From contig JAKJHU010000108.1 in NCBI GenBank assembly GCA_022316685.1, positions 1,488,001 through 1,552,000 on the forward strand: 64,000 bases of DNA, read 5' to 3'. Within the stretch, counting starts at the first letter, position 1. Each line of letters begins with the position of its first letter. Shown here one piece after another: positions 24,065 to 55,943 of the stretch. The DNA is from Progne subis subis (Eukaryota; Chordata; Aves; Passeriformes; Hirundinidae). Under the pieces are notes generated by a model. The model was not told the DNA's origin. It searched no databases and saw only the letters and a program-made list of their open reading frames with translations. Position numbers and translations under genes: made by a program.

Positions 24065-25321
24065 TGCAGGGATTCTCCAGGGAATCGCCGAGCGCAGAGA
24101 GCCGTGCGCCCTCTCCCGGCCAGCCTGGGAAGTGCAGCCAGCGAGCACCACCCCCGCGAAAAGAATATTTAAGGGAATTTAAACAAACGCGACCAAATTT
24201 AAGCAAACTTTGGCAAAATTTGGCATCGATTTACCGCCCCCTCTGCGGACTCAGGTCCTTGCACCGCTCACGCTCGTCCTGCTTCATCCAAGACACGCAA
24301 ACAACACAGCAAAGCTGTTCAGGCAGAGGCGGTGCTTTCACCTTACCCCAAAATGCTTTACAAATGTTTGCACTTTTGCTTCCGAACCGAAAGGAATTTG
24401 ACAGTCTGAGCACTGGGATCAGCCCTTACCAGCTAAGAAATGTGGCCAGATAACATCCAAACATTCTCCTGGCTTGTCTTCTCTCACATCGCATCCAAAT
24501 AATTCTTCATTGCGGTGATTAAGTGTGAGCTATAATAATCCAGGAGGGCCACGTTATTTTTCTAGACCGATCTTTAGGAACCAGCACAATACTAACTCAT
24601 CCTCCTCCCCCCAGCAGGGCCCGGCTGTGGCTGTTGTGACACGCCAGGAGCGCACGTGACAATCCCAGCGCTCAGGTATGTTCCTCTCAGTACATGCCAC
24701 GTCTTGCCAAGCCAGGGCACGGGGCAGGATTTGGTTGTGGAGCAGCTCTTGCCCAGAAATTCAGCCTGGGTTCGCATCTGGGTTCTGTTCCTGGGACCTT
24801 TTCAGCACAGCCGAGTGACAAAACACAAATTTTGTCATGACAAGTGACCCCAGCTAACAAGGAGGAGTCCAGCTGTGAACCACAGCTATTGGCTCACGAA
24901 AACCAAGAGATTTGCCTTTTTTACAGTGCTCCTCATCCTCACTCTGGAACTCACAGGAAAAAAAAAAAAAAAAATGCCCTTCAGCAGACAGACTTCGTGG
25001 AATTTTGGCCACAGAACTTCAAGATCCAGTTTGCCCTTTGAACATGGCAGCTCCACACGGGTGGTTTGCCAGCAGCAAATGCTCTGCAAATCCTGACCAC
25101 AGAGACCTTCCCAGCTCGGCTCCTTGGCCACGGAGCGCATCCTTCAGCAGGCGGAGGTGTCGGGGTAAATGTCCCGTGTGCAGCAGGGTCACCCGGCGCT
25201 TTGTTGCCAAACGCTTCTCTCATTTGCATTGCTAACGTTCGTCCCCAGGCAAAAGCCATCATGGTTTATAGAAGGCAAATGCCCAAACTGCCCAAATGCC
25301 CCGGAAGAACGTCCTGAATCA
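24065..25321. other. Intergenic, nothing recognised
   Basis: No gene seen. An A-run lies at about 24958-24974. Confidence 0.5.
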
Positions 25322-25635
25322 CTGCGAATTGTAGGATGCACATCCTCGCTTTCCATCCAGCGCTGGGTCAGAGATCTCAGTGCCCAGCTCAGACCTGGCA
25401 ATGGGCAGGGTGGGATGTGCTGGCTTTCACATTGTGCAGCACGCTGCTTTTACCCACAGACCTGATGCCATGTGAGCGCATCCCTGGAAGGCATTTCCCC
25501 ATCTCCACGGGCACTTCCCATCTCATATCCCCCAAATTCCAGCCTGAGCAGTGCAGCTGGACGTGAAATACACTCACATTTCCTCTCCATCCCTCTGCTC
25601 TGGATCTTTCCCAGAACAGAGGGGAGGATCTCAGT
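25322..25635. repeat. ~315-bp segment, near-identical to one in ATP12A intron 5
   Basis: From CTGCGAATTGTAGGATGCAC to GGGGAGGATCTCAGT this segment matches 32437-32751 in the same orientation, with only about seven differences by eye (single substitutions plus one 1-base indel). The flanks do not match. No target-site duplication, poly(A) tail or coding motif is visible, so it is either a recent local duplication or two copies of a young interspersed repeat. Confidence 0.9.
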
Positions 25636-26880
25636 GCTGGGTATCACACAACACAGATTCCCTGGACACAACCACACTGGGAAACCTCCAGCGCTCACAG
25701 ACGTAGGGAAAGGTTGATATTCCAGAACAAAACCCAGCTCTGAGAAAAATAAGAAGCAGAAACTGAACACGAAACCTTTTCAGACCCACTCCTGCACCTT
25801 GCGCAACATTCAAGGGTTAAAGAATTCCATGGAAAAAGACCAACACACATAAACTGCAAAGTGGGAGCAGCTTGAGGAGGTCTGGTACTCAAATTCCTGT
25901 GAACTCGGTTTGAATATAATTATTCCTGCTCCTGCTGAGGTAAGAGATGATATCTTTTGGATTTTCCCCTCTGCTCATGGCTTCTATCGCTGTTTTGATA
26001 AAGTCATATCAAATCGTAGATAGAGACTTGATTATTTCCATTAGCACGTCATATCTCTGACCACAATTTGAGTCACTTACTGGTGGCACCACACAGTATC
26101 TCCAATGGATTTAAAGTTTATGGATTACATGGCATTCAAGCCTATGCATAACAGCAGAGAGCAAAGATTATAATATTAAAGTCAAAATGCTGTTGATCAG
26201 CAGGGTCAGATGGATGACACACAGATCTCTCCCCAAACAATGTTAAATTACAGAAAAGCATTCCCCGTGTTTCACTCAGCTTTCCGTCAGTTCAGCGGCT
26301 GAGGTGGAGAATCAGCTTTACTCTTAAGTGATGAGACCAGGCAGGAACCCAAAGTGTCACAAATCTCGTCATCACTCCTACCTGGAAGCTGGTAATTGGT
26401 GCCAGACAAATCAAGGACTGCTCAGGCAGGTGCCCTGCTGGAAAGCACCGGGAAGTTCACGTCTCCCAGCTCAGCATGAAGGTGGAAAACACATGAAATA
26501 CGAGGCAAGGATTAAGAGTGAAGCTCAAGCTAGGAAGCTTCAAAGAGCACCACAGCACTAAATCCCTGCTGGCACCCAAACGAGGCAGGGATTTGACTTT
26601 GAGGGACCTCAGGCAAAGAGAACCCTGCCTGGGCAGGTGAGACAAAATGTGCAGAGCCCTCCTTTAGCCCAGGACAGCTGGGATCCCGAGGGGAGCCCGG
26701 AGCTGGAAAGTCTCTGGAGGAAACTCCTTGCTTCCAGCAAGATGAATAATACACCTGTTCCCTACTTGTGAGCAAACACTACAACGGAATAATTAGAACC
26801 TATCTGACCTGAAACCCACATGCCCATTACTGTGGTATTTTTCCACCTACTCCAGGTGAAACAGAAGATGGGCTGGACCT
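25636..26880. other. ATP12A upstream region, nothing specific recognised
   Basis: Single-copy-looking sequence between the duplicated segment and the candidate ATP12A promoter. No gene or repeat recognised. Confidence 0.4.
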
Positions 26881-26950
26881 GGAAGGGGAGGGGTGGAGTG
26901 GCAGCACGGGATGCTGATTTATAAAGCAGCAGCGAGCAGAGCTCTTTCTC
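26881..26950 (+). promoter_or_regulatory. ATP12A: Candidate ATP12A core promoter
   Basis: A TATA box (TATAAA, 26920-26925, in context GATTTATAAAGCAGC) lies about 25 bases after a G-rich GGAAGGGGAGGGGTGGAG stretch that could bind Sp1/KLF-type factors. Transcription would start near 26950, giving a 5' UTR of about 240 bases before the proposed start codon. Placement is inferred; it rests on the TATA box and the downstream mini-exon fitting together. Confidence 0.45.
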
Positions 26951-27190
26951 CACAGGCTTGGGACAGGGAGCTCGTCCTGCCTGAAGGATGCCGAGGTGGG
27001 AGCAGCATTCCAGCTAACACCTGCTGGCCACAGGAGAGGGACCCACCACCTCAGGGAGCTTCTGCACTCCAGGACTGCTCTGAGCCACCGCAGTCCCCAG
27101 CTGGGCTTTCCATCCGGAGATTTTGGCTTTTGGTCCAGAGGCTTTGGCTCGGCTGCTTCCCTCCATCAGGAAAGGAATAAACTCACCAAG
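26951..27190 (+). other. ATP12A: Inferred ATP12A 5' UTR
   Basis: Stretch between the expected transcription start and the candidate start codon. No splice site is needed within it. The start context ACCAAGATGG is a good vertebrate initiation context. The exact 5' end is not visible in the sequence. Confidence 0.4.
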
Positions 27191-47134
<19,944 letters not shown>

Positions 47135-47575
47135 ACACATCCTGGGCACAGGAGAGCTCCTTCCCCACCTGGCCCAGCCTCTGCTGCTTTCAAGTCCTGT
47201 CTGTGCAATACCAAGCACGGATCCATCCCGTGCTGGGGTGAAGAGATTTCACGAATTCAATGAAGAAACAAGGACTTTAGAGGCTGAGAAATTACCTCCC
47301 ACTGTACTGTAAAGCCTAGAAATTGAAATACTACCTATTTTTGTAACTGCTACGATTTTCCCTGGTTCAGAGATGGAGTTGGAGAGCACTCTGAGAGGAA
47401 AACAATCCAAAGACAGGAATTCCACACAATCCAAGGCATTAATTTGCACTGTTTGCTGATTTTTGTGCTGGTAGAACTGAATTCCAAGCGAGTGCACACC
47501 TAGATCTGTTTTACCTTGCCACGGGTAATTGTGCTGTATAGGAATAATTTGATAATAAAACAAGGAGTTTTTTTC
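47135..47575 (+). other. ATP12A: ATP12A 3' UTR with polyadenylation signal
   Basis: About 440 bases from the stop codon to the expected cleavage site. AATAAA lies at 47554-47559, followed by a T/GT-rich stretch from about 47567 (TTTTTTTCC, then GGTTCTCTGTCTTGTATTC), as expected of a cleavage and polyadenylation site. No other feature seen in it. Confidence 0.8.
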
Positions 47576-48606
47576 CAGAAAACGGTTCTCTGTCTTGTAT
47601 TCTTATAAATACTGAGAGAAACTGAGTGGAACGAGGTCACAGAGGAAAAAAAGCTTTTTTTACCCCCATCAACAGCCCAAATACTTGACCCGGTTTGCTA
47701 AAGGTGTCTTGAAAATCAAGCCACAGCCAGCAGATTTGAACACTTTGAGACCCCAAACTCACTGCTCACCTCCCAAAGATGGCAATCCCCAGGGCAAAAT
47801 AGATATCAGAGTCATTAATTCGAGGGTTAGTTAGGCACAGGTAAAGTTCTTTTTGAAACCAGGGCAATGTGGTCCCTTTAGCAAGAACCAGTAGGTCCCA
47901 CTTCTTGTTTAGACAAACGATGTCTCAATTTTAAAGAAAAAAAATAAAATCATTGATATTAATATTGATTGATATTTCACTCAATTGATATTGATATTGA
48001 GTTGATATTTCACTTTTAAATACAAGTTTAGGACAAGTTTTGCAGAAGAAACGGGGCAGAAGGAGAACTGCTGCAGCAAAAAGAAATTATCCGGGAGAGA
48101 GAAACCACGGGAAGAGCTGAGGGAAGGGAAAGAGAGGGATGTTTCCCAATCTAAACCCGTTCTCAAAAGTCCACGCCCTTCCCTGCTAGGCGACAATTCT
48201 TTATTCTGTGACCTTCTTTCCCTAAAACCCCTCACCTTAATGCTTTAATTACCCCGAGTGTCAATCATCCCGGCTAGCAGCGCTCTTCCCGGAGAGCCGC
48301 GGAGAAGAGGAGCTGCCAAGGAAGGAGGAAGAGGGACAGAAAGTGAGCCTGGAGAACAACGGGGCGTATCTGCGCACAAACTCCAGATAAACGTGCTGTT
48401 ATCTCCGCTCCAGCAGCGGGGCTGAGGTGCCAGCCTGACTCATTTCACACCTTGGCACTCGCCAAGCAGCCAGCATTGATTTGTTTTTATCTGCTGTTTA
48501 AATGATAGGAGAGATAGGAGAGGAGCTGCAACGCAGCCTGCTCTGTGGCTCGGCCAAAAATTCCCGTTCCAACAGAGGCGGGAGGAGGGAAGGAAAAGAG
48601 GAAATA
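47576..48606. other. Intergenic downstream of ATP12A
   Basis: No gene recognised. A short ATTGATATTGATATTGA-type direct repeat is at about 47950-48010. Confidence 0.5.
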
Positions 48607-48840
48607 CAGGTCGTGCCAAGGGAAATGTAATTTGGATCTTAGGAAAAAATGTTTTTCACGGAAAGAATAATAAAGTACTGGAATGATCTGCCTGGAGGGG
48701 TGCTGGAGTCCCCATCCCTGGATGTGTTTAAGGACAGGCTGGATGTGGCACTCGGTGCCAGGGTTGAGTTGAGGTTAGGGCTGGGTTGGACTCGATGATC
48801 TCGGAGGTCTCTTCCAACCTGGTGATTCTGGGATTCTGTG
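48607..48840 (+). mobile_element. CR1 LINE 3' end
   Basis: Clear avian CR1 3' region: GGATCTTAGGAAAAAATGTT, GGGGTGCTGGAGTCCCCATC, TTGGACTCGATGATCTCGGA, then a GGGATTCTGTG tail. The best-preserved CR1 end in the window; it carries no reading frame. Confidence 0.92.
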
Positions 48841-49602
48841 AAATTCGGTGTGAGGGGAGAATTTGCTGCACAGAGCCAGGAGACAAATTGCTTTTGGTTT
48901 ATTTCTAAAACAAAGCACGTCGACTTGAAACAACTCGTGGGAAAGATGCCTGGAGAGGTTTTGTGGGATACCCAGGAGAGTTTGTGTGGAATACCCAAGG
49001 TTAAAACCACATCGACTGCTCTGTAAAATCACCTCTAGAGTAAAAACCTGGGGCTTTTCCCACTGGCTGGAGACCAAATCTACAAAGAATTCTTACACAA
49101 AAGACTTTCTCTTGTTGTGCTCTATCTCCTGGCAGTTATCACCTCAGAAACACATCCCTGGGGAAAGTCAGGAGGGTTTTGGCTCCTGGTTTGTTTTTGT
49201 TTCTTTGTTATCCTGGCTCTCCCGTTGTCACCTGGATAAAACGTCAGCACCACTGGCTGCAGCCACAGCCAGATTTCGCTGCCAAAACTAAAAAAAAGAA
49301 CAAACCCCAACATATTCAGGAGGTTCTGTCCTCAGGATCTCCCAACACAGCAGGACACAGGAAAGGGATTTCCCAGGATTTCAAGGCCAAGGGACAGCGT
49401 GGCGGCTGTAACACTGGAAATAATCTGGCTTCATCGTTGTATTTCCAGGAATATTCTTTTAAATACCACAGACCATCCGGTGCCTGGGAAATGCAGCATC
49501 AGAGGGAACTTTGGCTGCTCTGGGCTTGAGGAAGAGTCAAATAAAGAAACATGAGGAAACAAAGCAAGGCAAACTGGAAAAAAACCTCAGCAGAAGAGGG
49601 GG

Positions 49603-49642
<40 letters not shown>

Positions 49643-50337
49643 AAGGAAAACTTAAAAGCTGGATGTGATCCATGCATTTAAACACCAACATATGTTCCTG
49701 GGAGGAGAGCAAAAGAATTTTGTCTCCTGTCATGGCAACTGGGAACAGTCAGATGTGTGTCTCCATGGCCCCTCTGTGCAAGGGAGTGGGGAGGAACTGC
49801 AGAATCACATTTCCCATACCTAGAACTGGAATTCCCATATTTGAGAGGGGAAAAGCCAGTTAGAAGATCAGTAAGAGCAAAAATAATTATTATAATAATA
49901 ATAAAAAAATTAAAAAGCAGTAATAAAAGGCAGCTAATTATCTGGAGCAAACACCTCAAAGCCGGCGAATGCTTCTGGAACAGTTTGCACCTATAGGGTC
50001 AGTTTTGTTTTTAACAAGGATTGACAACAGATGCTCCTTTGTGTTTCAAACGTCTCTTTGTCACAGCTCTCCTGAAAGGCTGAGAGAGACCTGTGTTCAT
50101 CCTGAGAGCTCTGAATGCTCTCGAGAGCTCTAGAGCTTGGCTGCCTGTGACTCAACCGCACCAATATCTCCCCGAGGTGACAAAATGTTCTTTGCCATCT
50201 GTTTTACCCTATCCACGCCTGAACAGAAAGCTCAGATCAGAGATTTGCAAAGAAATCAGAATATTTACATCATTTTCAACAAGGGCAGAGCCCGTGAACG
50301 CCTATAGACAGATTGGCTCTTTCTAAATCTCAGAGAC
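48841..50337. other. Intergenic, nothing recognised
   Basis: No gene seen. Poly(A) of about 33 bases at 49607-49639 and an AT-rich (TAATAA)n-like stretch at about 49883-49912. Confidence 0.5.
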
Positions 50338-50475
50338 TTTCCAGAGTTACAAAAGGAGAATGGACAGAAAGGAACTTCCTGGAGTTACAAAAGGAGAGTG
50401 GACAGAAAGGAACTTTCCAGAATTGCAAGAGGAAAATGGACAGAAAGGAACTTCCCAGAGTTACAAAAGCAAACC
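50338..50475. repeat. 38-bp tandem repeat, about 3.5 copies
   Basis: GAGTTACAAAAGGAGAATGG-type units begin at 50344, 50382, 50420 and 50458, an exact 38-base period. The third unit is the most diverged. Confidence 0.93.
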
Positions 50476-51194
50476 AGGTCAGAGGCATGGGAGGAATGAA
50501 CCTTGCACTCGCCCGTGGGGTTGTTAGAACCAGCAGGGCTGGGAATTACTGCCCAGGACAGGACAGGTCACTGCACCACAGCACAACAGGGAGCAGCAGC
50601 AGGATCTCCCTGCCCAGCGCTGACACCTGATTAGGGCAGCAGGTTGTGGGACCTGACGTGAGGGAATGTGGGACCAAACCCAATTTTAACCCCACAAACG
50701 CATGGAGCACTGCAGTGTTCAGGTTAATCACGGGGAGAAGTGGAGAGAAGATGTTAAAATCCAGCTGCAAACTCAAATACAGCTAGCAGGGGAAGGTACA
50801 AATGCATTGGAGTTTTGAGTAGCAGCATCACAAATCAATTCTCACACTTAGTGCTGCATCATTTATTCCCTTTAATCTGCTTTGCCTCCCATTTGTGGGC
50901 AGGTTAAAGATGCTCACCGTGGCATCTGCACATCCTGGTGGCTCCTGGATTAGAAATCTTAGAGAGGTTTAGCTAAATTCCAAATCTGGGCAGGATAAAC
51001 ACATTATAACCCAAAATCTGAATAACTGAGCTGGCAAGCTTCTTATGTGATAGCTGGGAAGGAAGAGAATTTGTTTCCCAGGTCAGGTTTATGTTTGGTT
51101 TTTTTTTTTTTTTTTCATTCAGCCTCACATAGAACATTCAACCTTAGATGAGTTTTTTTACTACTAGATAATTTTTTTATTTATTATTATTATT
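50476..51194. other. Intergenic, nothing recognised
   Basis: No gene seen. A T-run lies at about 51098-51115, and a (TTA)n run from about 51178 leads into the X1 unit. Confidence 0.5.
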
Positions 51195-51392
51195 ATTATC
51201 ATCATCATTTGAAGGGTGGGAAAATACATATGAACAAATGAAATGTGATTCAAACTTCTATGCTAAATAATGCACAGAAAATGCAATTCCTCCACTCATC
51301 TCTCATTCGTGAATTCCTCAAATCAGTCCTGCAGCCTCAGCAGGAGCAGACATCACTCTCAGCCAGGTAAAAGTAGTAATTTATTATCAAGA
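51195..51392. repeat. Duplicated unit X, copy 1
   Basis: From TCATCATCATTTGAAGGGTG to GTAATTTATTATCAAG. It matches 52335-52531 with scattered substitutions. Part of an X-Y / X-Y tandem arrangement. Confidence 0.9.
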
Positions 51393-52153
51393 TGTGCAGC
51401 AGATTTTGCACCCTTCAAGCAGGGTGTTTTGTTTTTTTTTTTTTTTTTTTTTTTTTCTGCTCCAAACTTACTCCAAGCAAACCAAGAGTTAACTTGGTTA
51501 AGGGTAACCCTTGCTCGTAAACTGAGCAATCTCTACTGAGCACAAGACCCTTTCCAGCTCCAGCCTCAGCCAGACTGGGCAGGTCTGATGTCCCTGCTGA
51601 TTGCCCCGAGCTCCAGAGCTTTCCTTCACCTCCTTTTGCTGAACAACATTTTCCTGGCACAGTTTCCTCCGGTCTGAACCAGCTCTCACCCTCTCCCCAG
51701 CCTCCCAGCTCCAAAAAGAAAAAATCCCAGCACTTTCCCCCTTCACCTCGGTGTCACTGGCAATTCCTGCAGGCTGGTGAGGAGGAGGGAAGGGAGAGCT
51801 GGCTCAGGGCAAAGGGAGAATTGGAGGCCAAAACTTTGTGCAATGCAGCTGTAAAATCCTCTGTGGGGTGCTGAATTGTGCTGGCTGCTCCGTGGCTTGA
51901 CCCTCAAAAATCTATTCACGGCGAGACTTCGCGCTGGACTCAGTGGGGTTTTGGGTCCTCCTTCCTAACACAGAGGTTTGGAGTGTGTCAGAGTTGTGCT
52001 GTTTATGCTGGAGTGAGTCAAACTCCAGCAAAATAATTCCTGCCCCCGCGTGAGGGCTGAATTCCCGTGTGTGGCAGGGCTGGATCTCCCCTGTGCTCAA
52101 ACCCCAGACTGATTTTGGCAGCAGCAGCTGAGCCGCGTGCGGTATCTCGGTGT
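51393..52153. other. ~760-bp segment separating X1 from Y1
   Basis: In the second X-Y copy the two units are only about 4 bases apart, while here they are separated by this segment, which carries a 27-base T-run (about 51429-51457). It is therefore either an insertion into copy 1 or a segment lost from copy 2. No gene recognised. Confidence 0.6.
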
Positions 52154-52320
52154 GGTGAGGAGAACTTCCAGTGGCATCTGCAGAGCACGTTCCCTTCCCT
52201 GGAAATCAGCCCTGCAGCCCTCCTGAGGGACTCTGAAAATGACCCAGAACTGGGAATGGCCTGGATTGCTCTTTTAACCACAGAGTATGATTCAAGAGAT
52301 GAAAAACTGAGAGAATTTGT
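52154..52320. repeat. Duplicated unit Y, copy 1
   Basis: Contains CCAGTGGCATCTGCAGAGCA and GAATGGCCTGGATTGCTCTT. It matches 52536-52690, with about 12 extra bases (CAGCCCTCCTGA) here. Confidence 0.9.
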
Positions 52321-52334
52321 TATTATTACTATTG

Positions 52335-52531
52335 TTATCATCATCATTTGAAGGGTGGGAAAAGACATATGAACAAATGAATCGTGAGAAATACTTCTGT
52401 GCTAAATAATGCACAGAAAATGCAATTCCTCCACTCATCTCTCACTTGTAAATTCCTCAAATCAGTCCTGCAGCCTCAGCAGGAGCAGACCTGGCTCTCA
52501 GCCAGGTAAAAGCAATAATTTATTATTAAGA
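52335..52531. repeat. Duplicated unit X, copy 2
   Basis: Second copy of unit X, directly followed by Y copy 2 with no intervening segment. Confidence 0.9.
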
Positions 52532-52535
52532 ATTG

Positions 52536-52690
52536 TGTGTGGAGAATTTCCAGTGGCATCTGCAGAGCACGTTCCCTTCCCTGGAAATCAGCCCTGAGGG
52601 ACTCTGAAAATGACCCAGAAATGGGAATGGCCTGGATTGCTCTTTTAACCACGGAGTATGATTCAAGAGATGAAAAACTGAGGGAATTTG
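52536..52690. repeat. Duplicated unit Y, copy 2
   Basis: Second copy of unit Y, slightly shorter than the first. Confidence 0.9.
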
Positions 52691-55519
52691 AGCTGTTGAG
52701 GCTTCAGCGAGGGCTACAGGAGCACAGTGAGGGTTTGTGTTCTATAAAGTGAGAGTGTCTCCAGTGTCATGAGCTCCTAGGGAGGAATTCACCTTTTCAA
52801 ATAAAAAAACTGCAGCCAAATTCTACATTGGAAAGTCTTCTTTCTTCTGATGCAGGACCTCCAGTGCGAGAAATGTCTTTGGCAGTCACCAGGGCTTTCC
52901 TGACCCGTGTTTGTCTGTGCCAGGAGGGGAAGGAAAACCACAGAAATTCACATTCTCATGCAAACACTTGCAGACAGCTGCTCTCACTGCGGTGTCAGGG
53001 GCACTGGAAGCAGAGCAGGTCACAGGGATGCTGCAAAGTGACACCCAGCTCACAGCCTGGGTTTATTCCTGCAGTCCCACACGTCACTGGGATGGGCACT
53101 GCTGAGGGCAGCCCCTTCTCCGAGGGTGTGTGGTGCAGCAGAGTAAACTCACACCAGCACGGGGGCAAACTGTGAGGAGAGAGACAGCATCCCATGGGAG
53201 AAATGGGATTGGTTTGCCACTCTTGGGCCTCCCCACCCTGTCAGGAATTTCTTCAGCATTACACCGTTTTACAGAGCTTTCCAGCCCCATCCTCCTGACA
53301 GCTCCCCCTGCACCAGCTCCATTAATTCCTCCTGATTCCAGAGCCTTTCTCCGAGGGAAGAACCCTCCTCCTCAGCCAGTTCCACCTCCCCAAACTAGGT
53401 CAGTTCATGGACTTTTCCCACAACATTATTTTGCAAGGCGTGAAAAACTGGTCCAGACCCGGCAGCAGGAAGGACCTCCCCGGGAGCAGGTATTTTCTGG
53501 CAGCTCTGCACACCCCACAATCACCCAGCCCATCGAATTCCAGGCCAAATTTGCATTTGTCACAACACCCAATCCCTTGCTCAGACCGCGACTGAGCTGC
53601 ATTCAGCTCCACAACATAAAACTCCTCTTCCAGCTTGAAAACGAATCTGGATCTGGAGGTGCAAAATACGAGGCCGTGAATGGAAGCCTAAATGAGCACA
53701 GAAATTCAGGATATTTACCCTCAGCAGAATCCCTGCATTTTGTCCAGTCCCCGCAGCAGCACAGATAGCTGCTGTAACCTGAGAGATGCTATCTTCAAAG
53801 CTCATTTAAACGCTCACATTTCTAAAATGCTGTTTAGGAAACAGAGCTCAGCTGGAATCAACTGCAGCTGGTTTGGTGCTGCTAAAAACCCTTGGGATGT
53901 TTTCCGAAGAATTTCAAGGAGAATGCCCAGGAGAGCAATAAAATACGTTCCACTTAAGGAAAAACATGAATTATTTTCTAGAAAGACCCTCACAAAAAAC
54001 CAGTCTAGAACCGAGTCTTTTATTTAACAACCTACTCTAAAACACCACAGTGGTTTTTAGCTAACACCCTTTTATCTGGAAAATGAATAGCAGCAGTCAA
54101 AAAATTGACCCTTTTTTTTTTTTTTTTTTTTTGCAAAGATTCGGGAGACTGATTTCTTCCGCTTCACGAAAACTCCAAACAAAAATATAAAATGAACAAG
54201 AAAAATATTTTTTTTTTCCTGATTAAAAAAAAAAAAAAAAAATTAAGAAAGATCTTGAAAAATAGCCAGGTATCTCTGAGAGGGAGTTTAGGAGCACAAC
54301 TGCTGAAGGTTTAAGAGGTTGTGCCCAGTTTGGGTGGCCTGTCCTGCCCATCCCAGCCAGGAGGTGCCTGTGTCTTCCACCCCTCACTCTGACAGGCTCC
54401 TGTCGCTCATTTTCCTAAATAAACACCCTTTGGAACAGCTGTATTTCAGTATTTATCCTCCTAAACTCTCTCGTTCTGTTAAAATCCCTGCGAGAACACA
54501 ACCAACCCCCTGCAGCTGCCAAAACGGGAATTCCTGCCCCAGCGAGACTCACCAGCCCTAAAGGAGAAGCTTTTCCCGTTGCCAAGGGGAATGGGATGAG
54601 CATTCTTCAGCACGAGGAACGTGCAGTGAGGTGCAAAATAGGCAGAAAAGATTAAAAAATCCAGTTATAAAAACGGTAACAGATTTCTCTGCCAAAGGAG
54701 GAGGCTTGGGCAGCGGGGAATTCTCAGCCCTGCGAGGCACCAAACCACACCTGGGGTCTGTCCAGCTGAGCTGGGCCTTTTGTAGCACCAAGAAAAACAG
54801 ATTTGGTAACGGCTCTGACAGAAATAAGCGGGCCTTCAGCTCCACACACGGCTCAGTTTATTGCTGAGCCTCCGTCCCTACAAATTTCACCCCAAAAACC
54901 CTATAACCGCCCTTTAATACATTATGGTGGAGCCCCACTGTTAGATCAATAAGCCAATCCCATTCCAGGCTCAGGGGGATAAAATAAAAGGTATTTTATC
55001 AGTCACCTGCTGCAAGCAGGCAAGAAACATCTTAATCTCCTTATCTTGACAATAAAAATGGTGGAAGCGGTTGCATTATTTATTTTTCCATGCTCTGATT
55101 TCTTCAGCCATTCCAACCCTGCATATTCTCCATGCTTCTCCAGCCACCACGCTCGTAAAACTGGAAAAAAAAAAAAAAAAAAAGGACAACTTTTGGGGCT
55201 GTGCAACTGAGAAATGACAGGAAAAACCACATTGTTCTGTGCAAGCCTTGCTTCTAAAGCAGAAATTCCTGCCCTGGCCAGGCCTGAAGCCCTGTGAGGC
55301 TGCTCCCCTCTCCCAGAGCAGGAATTCTGATGGAGCAGTGAAGCTTATCCAGGTGTAAATTCAAAATCCCAACGATTTTCTGTGAGGTTTGTAAGTCAGA
55401 GTGAGCACTTAAACTGCAACAGTCCTGAAGTGTGAATCCTAAATAAAGCAGAAAATGCATTTAGCAGATTCCTGGCAGCTGTAGGGATGGAGAAAGAGGG
55501 ACAGAGGAAGGATTCCAGG
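52691..55519. other. Intergenic, nothing recognised
   Basis: No gene supported. A 212-codon open frame at 53130-53768 has no domain I recognise and no splice context. T- or A-runs occur at about 54111-54132, 54208-54217, 54225-54242 and 55164-55183. Confidence 0.5.
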
Positions 55520-55943
55520 TGATGCCTCAAGTTTGATCTTTCCTGTATTTCAGGTTCTGTGCTGCCCAGGGTGCAGCTCTGAGCTCACACTCAGGGTCAC
55601 TCAGCTCTCTGCACACAGCAGCGACACAAAACAAATCCTGCTCCTGCTGCACGCCAAGGACAACTTTCAGCCCCAAACGGTGGCTGGAGGGAGGAACAAG
55701 AAGGATGGGACCTCACAGCCTGGAGCTGGAATTGGACAATGAAACCCCAATGTGCAAATGGACCAAAACTTATCAAAGTGTGAGACCTTGTGAAAGTTTT
55801 TCCATTTTGTGCCCATTTTGGGTCCATCTTGGGTGCAGCCCTGGCCAGGCTCTTGTCCTGCCCAAGCTGTACCTTAAAGGCCTTTCAATAAATTTCTGCT
55901 TTATTCTCCAGCTCTGCCCAGTCTCTGCTCCAGCTCAGCATCA
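55520..55943 (+). mobile_element. Solo-LTR-like element, family A copy 3
   Basis: Begins TGATGCCTCAAG and ends CAGCATCA. Polyadenylation signal CAATAAATTTCTGCTTTATT near its 3' end. It lacks the CCATTTTG expansion of copy 2 and about ten bases just before the 3' end. Otherwise it is collinear with copies 1 and 2. No internal retroviral sequence. Confidence 0.65.

Noticed and set aside
49607..49639. Poly(A) tract as the tail of a processed pseudogene
   Set aside because: No upstream sequence resembles a spliced coding transcript and no target-site duplication is visible.
53130..53768. 212-codon open frame on the + strand
   Set aside because: No domain, no repeat-free family similarity I can recall, no splice or promoter context; length is within chance in this GC range.
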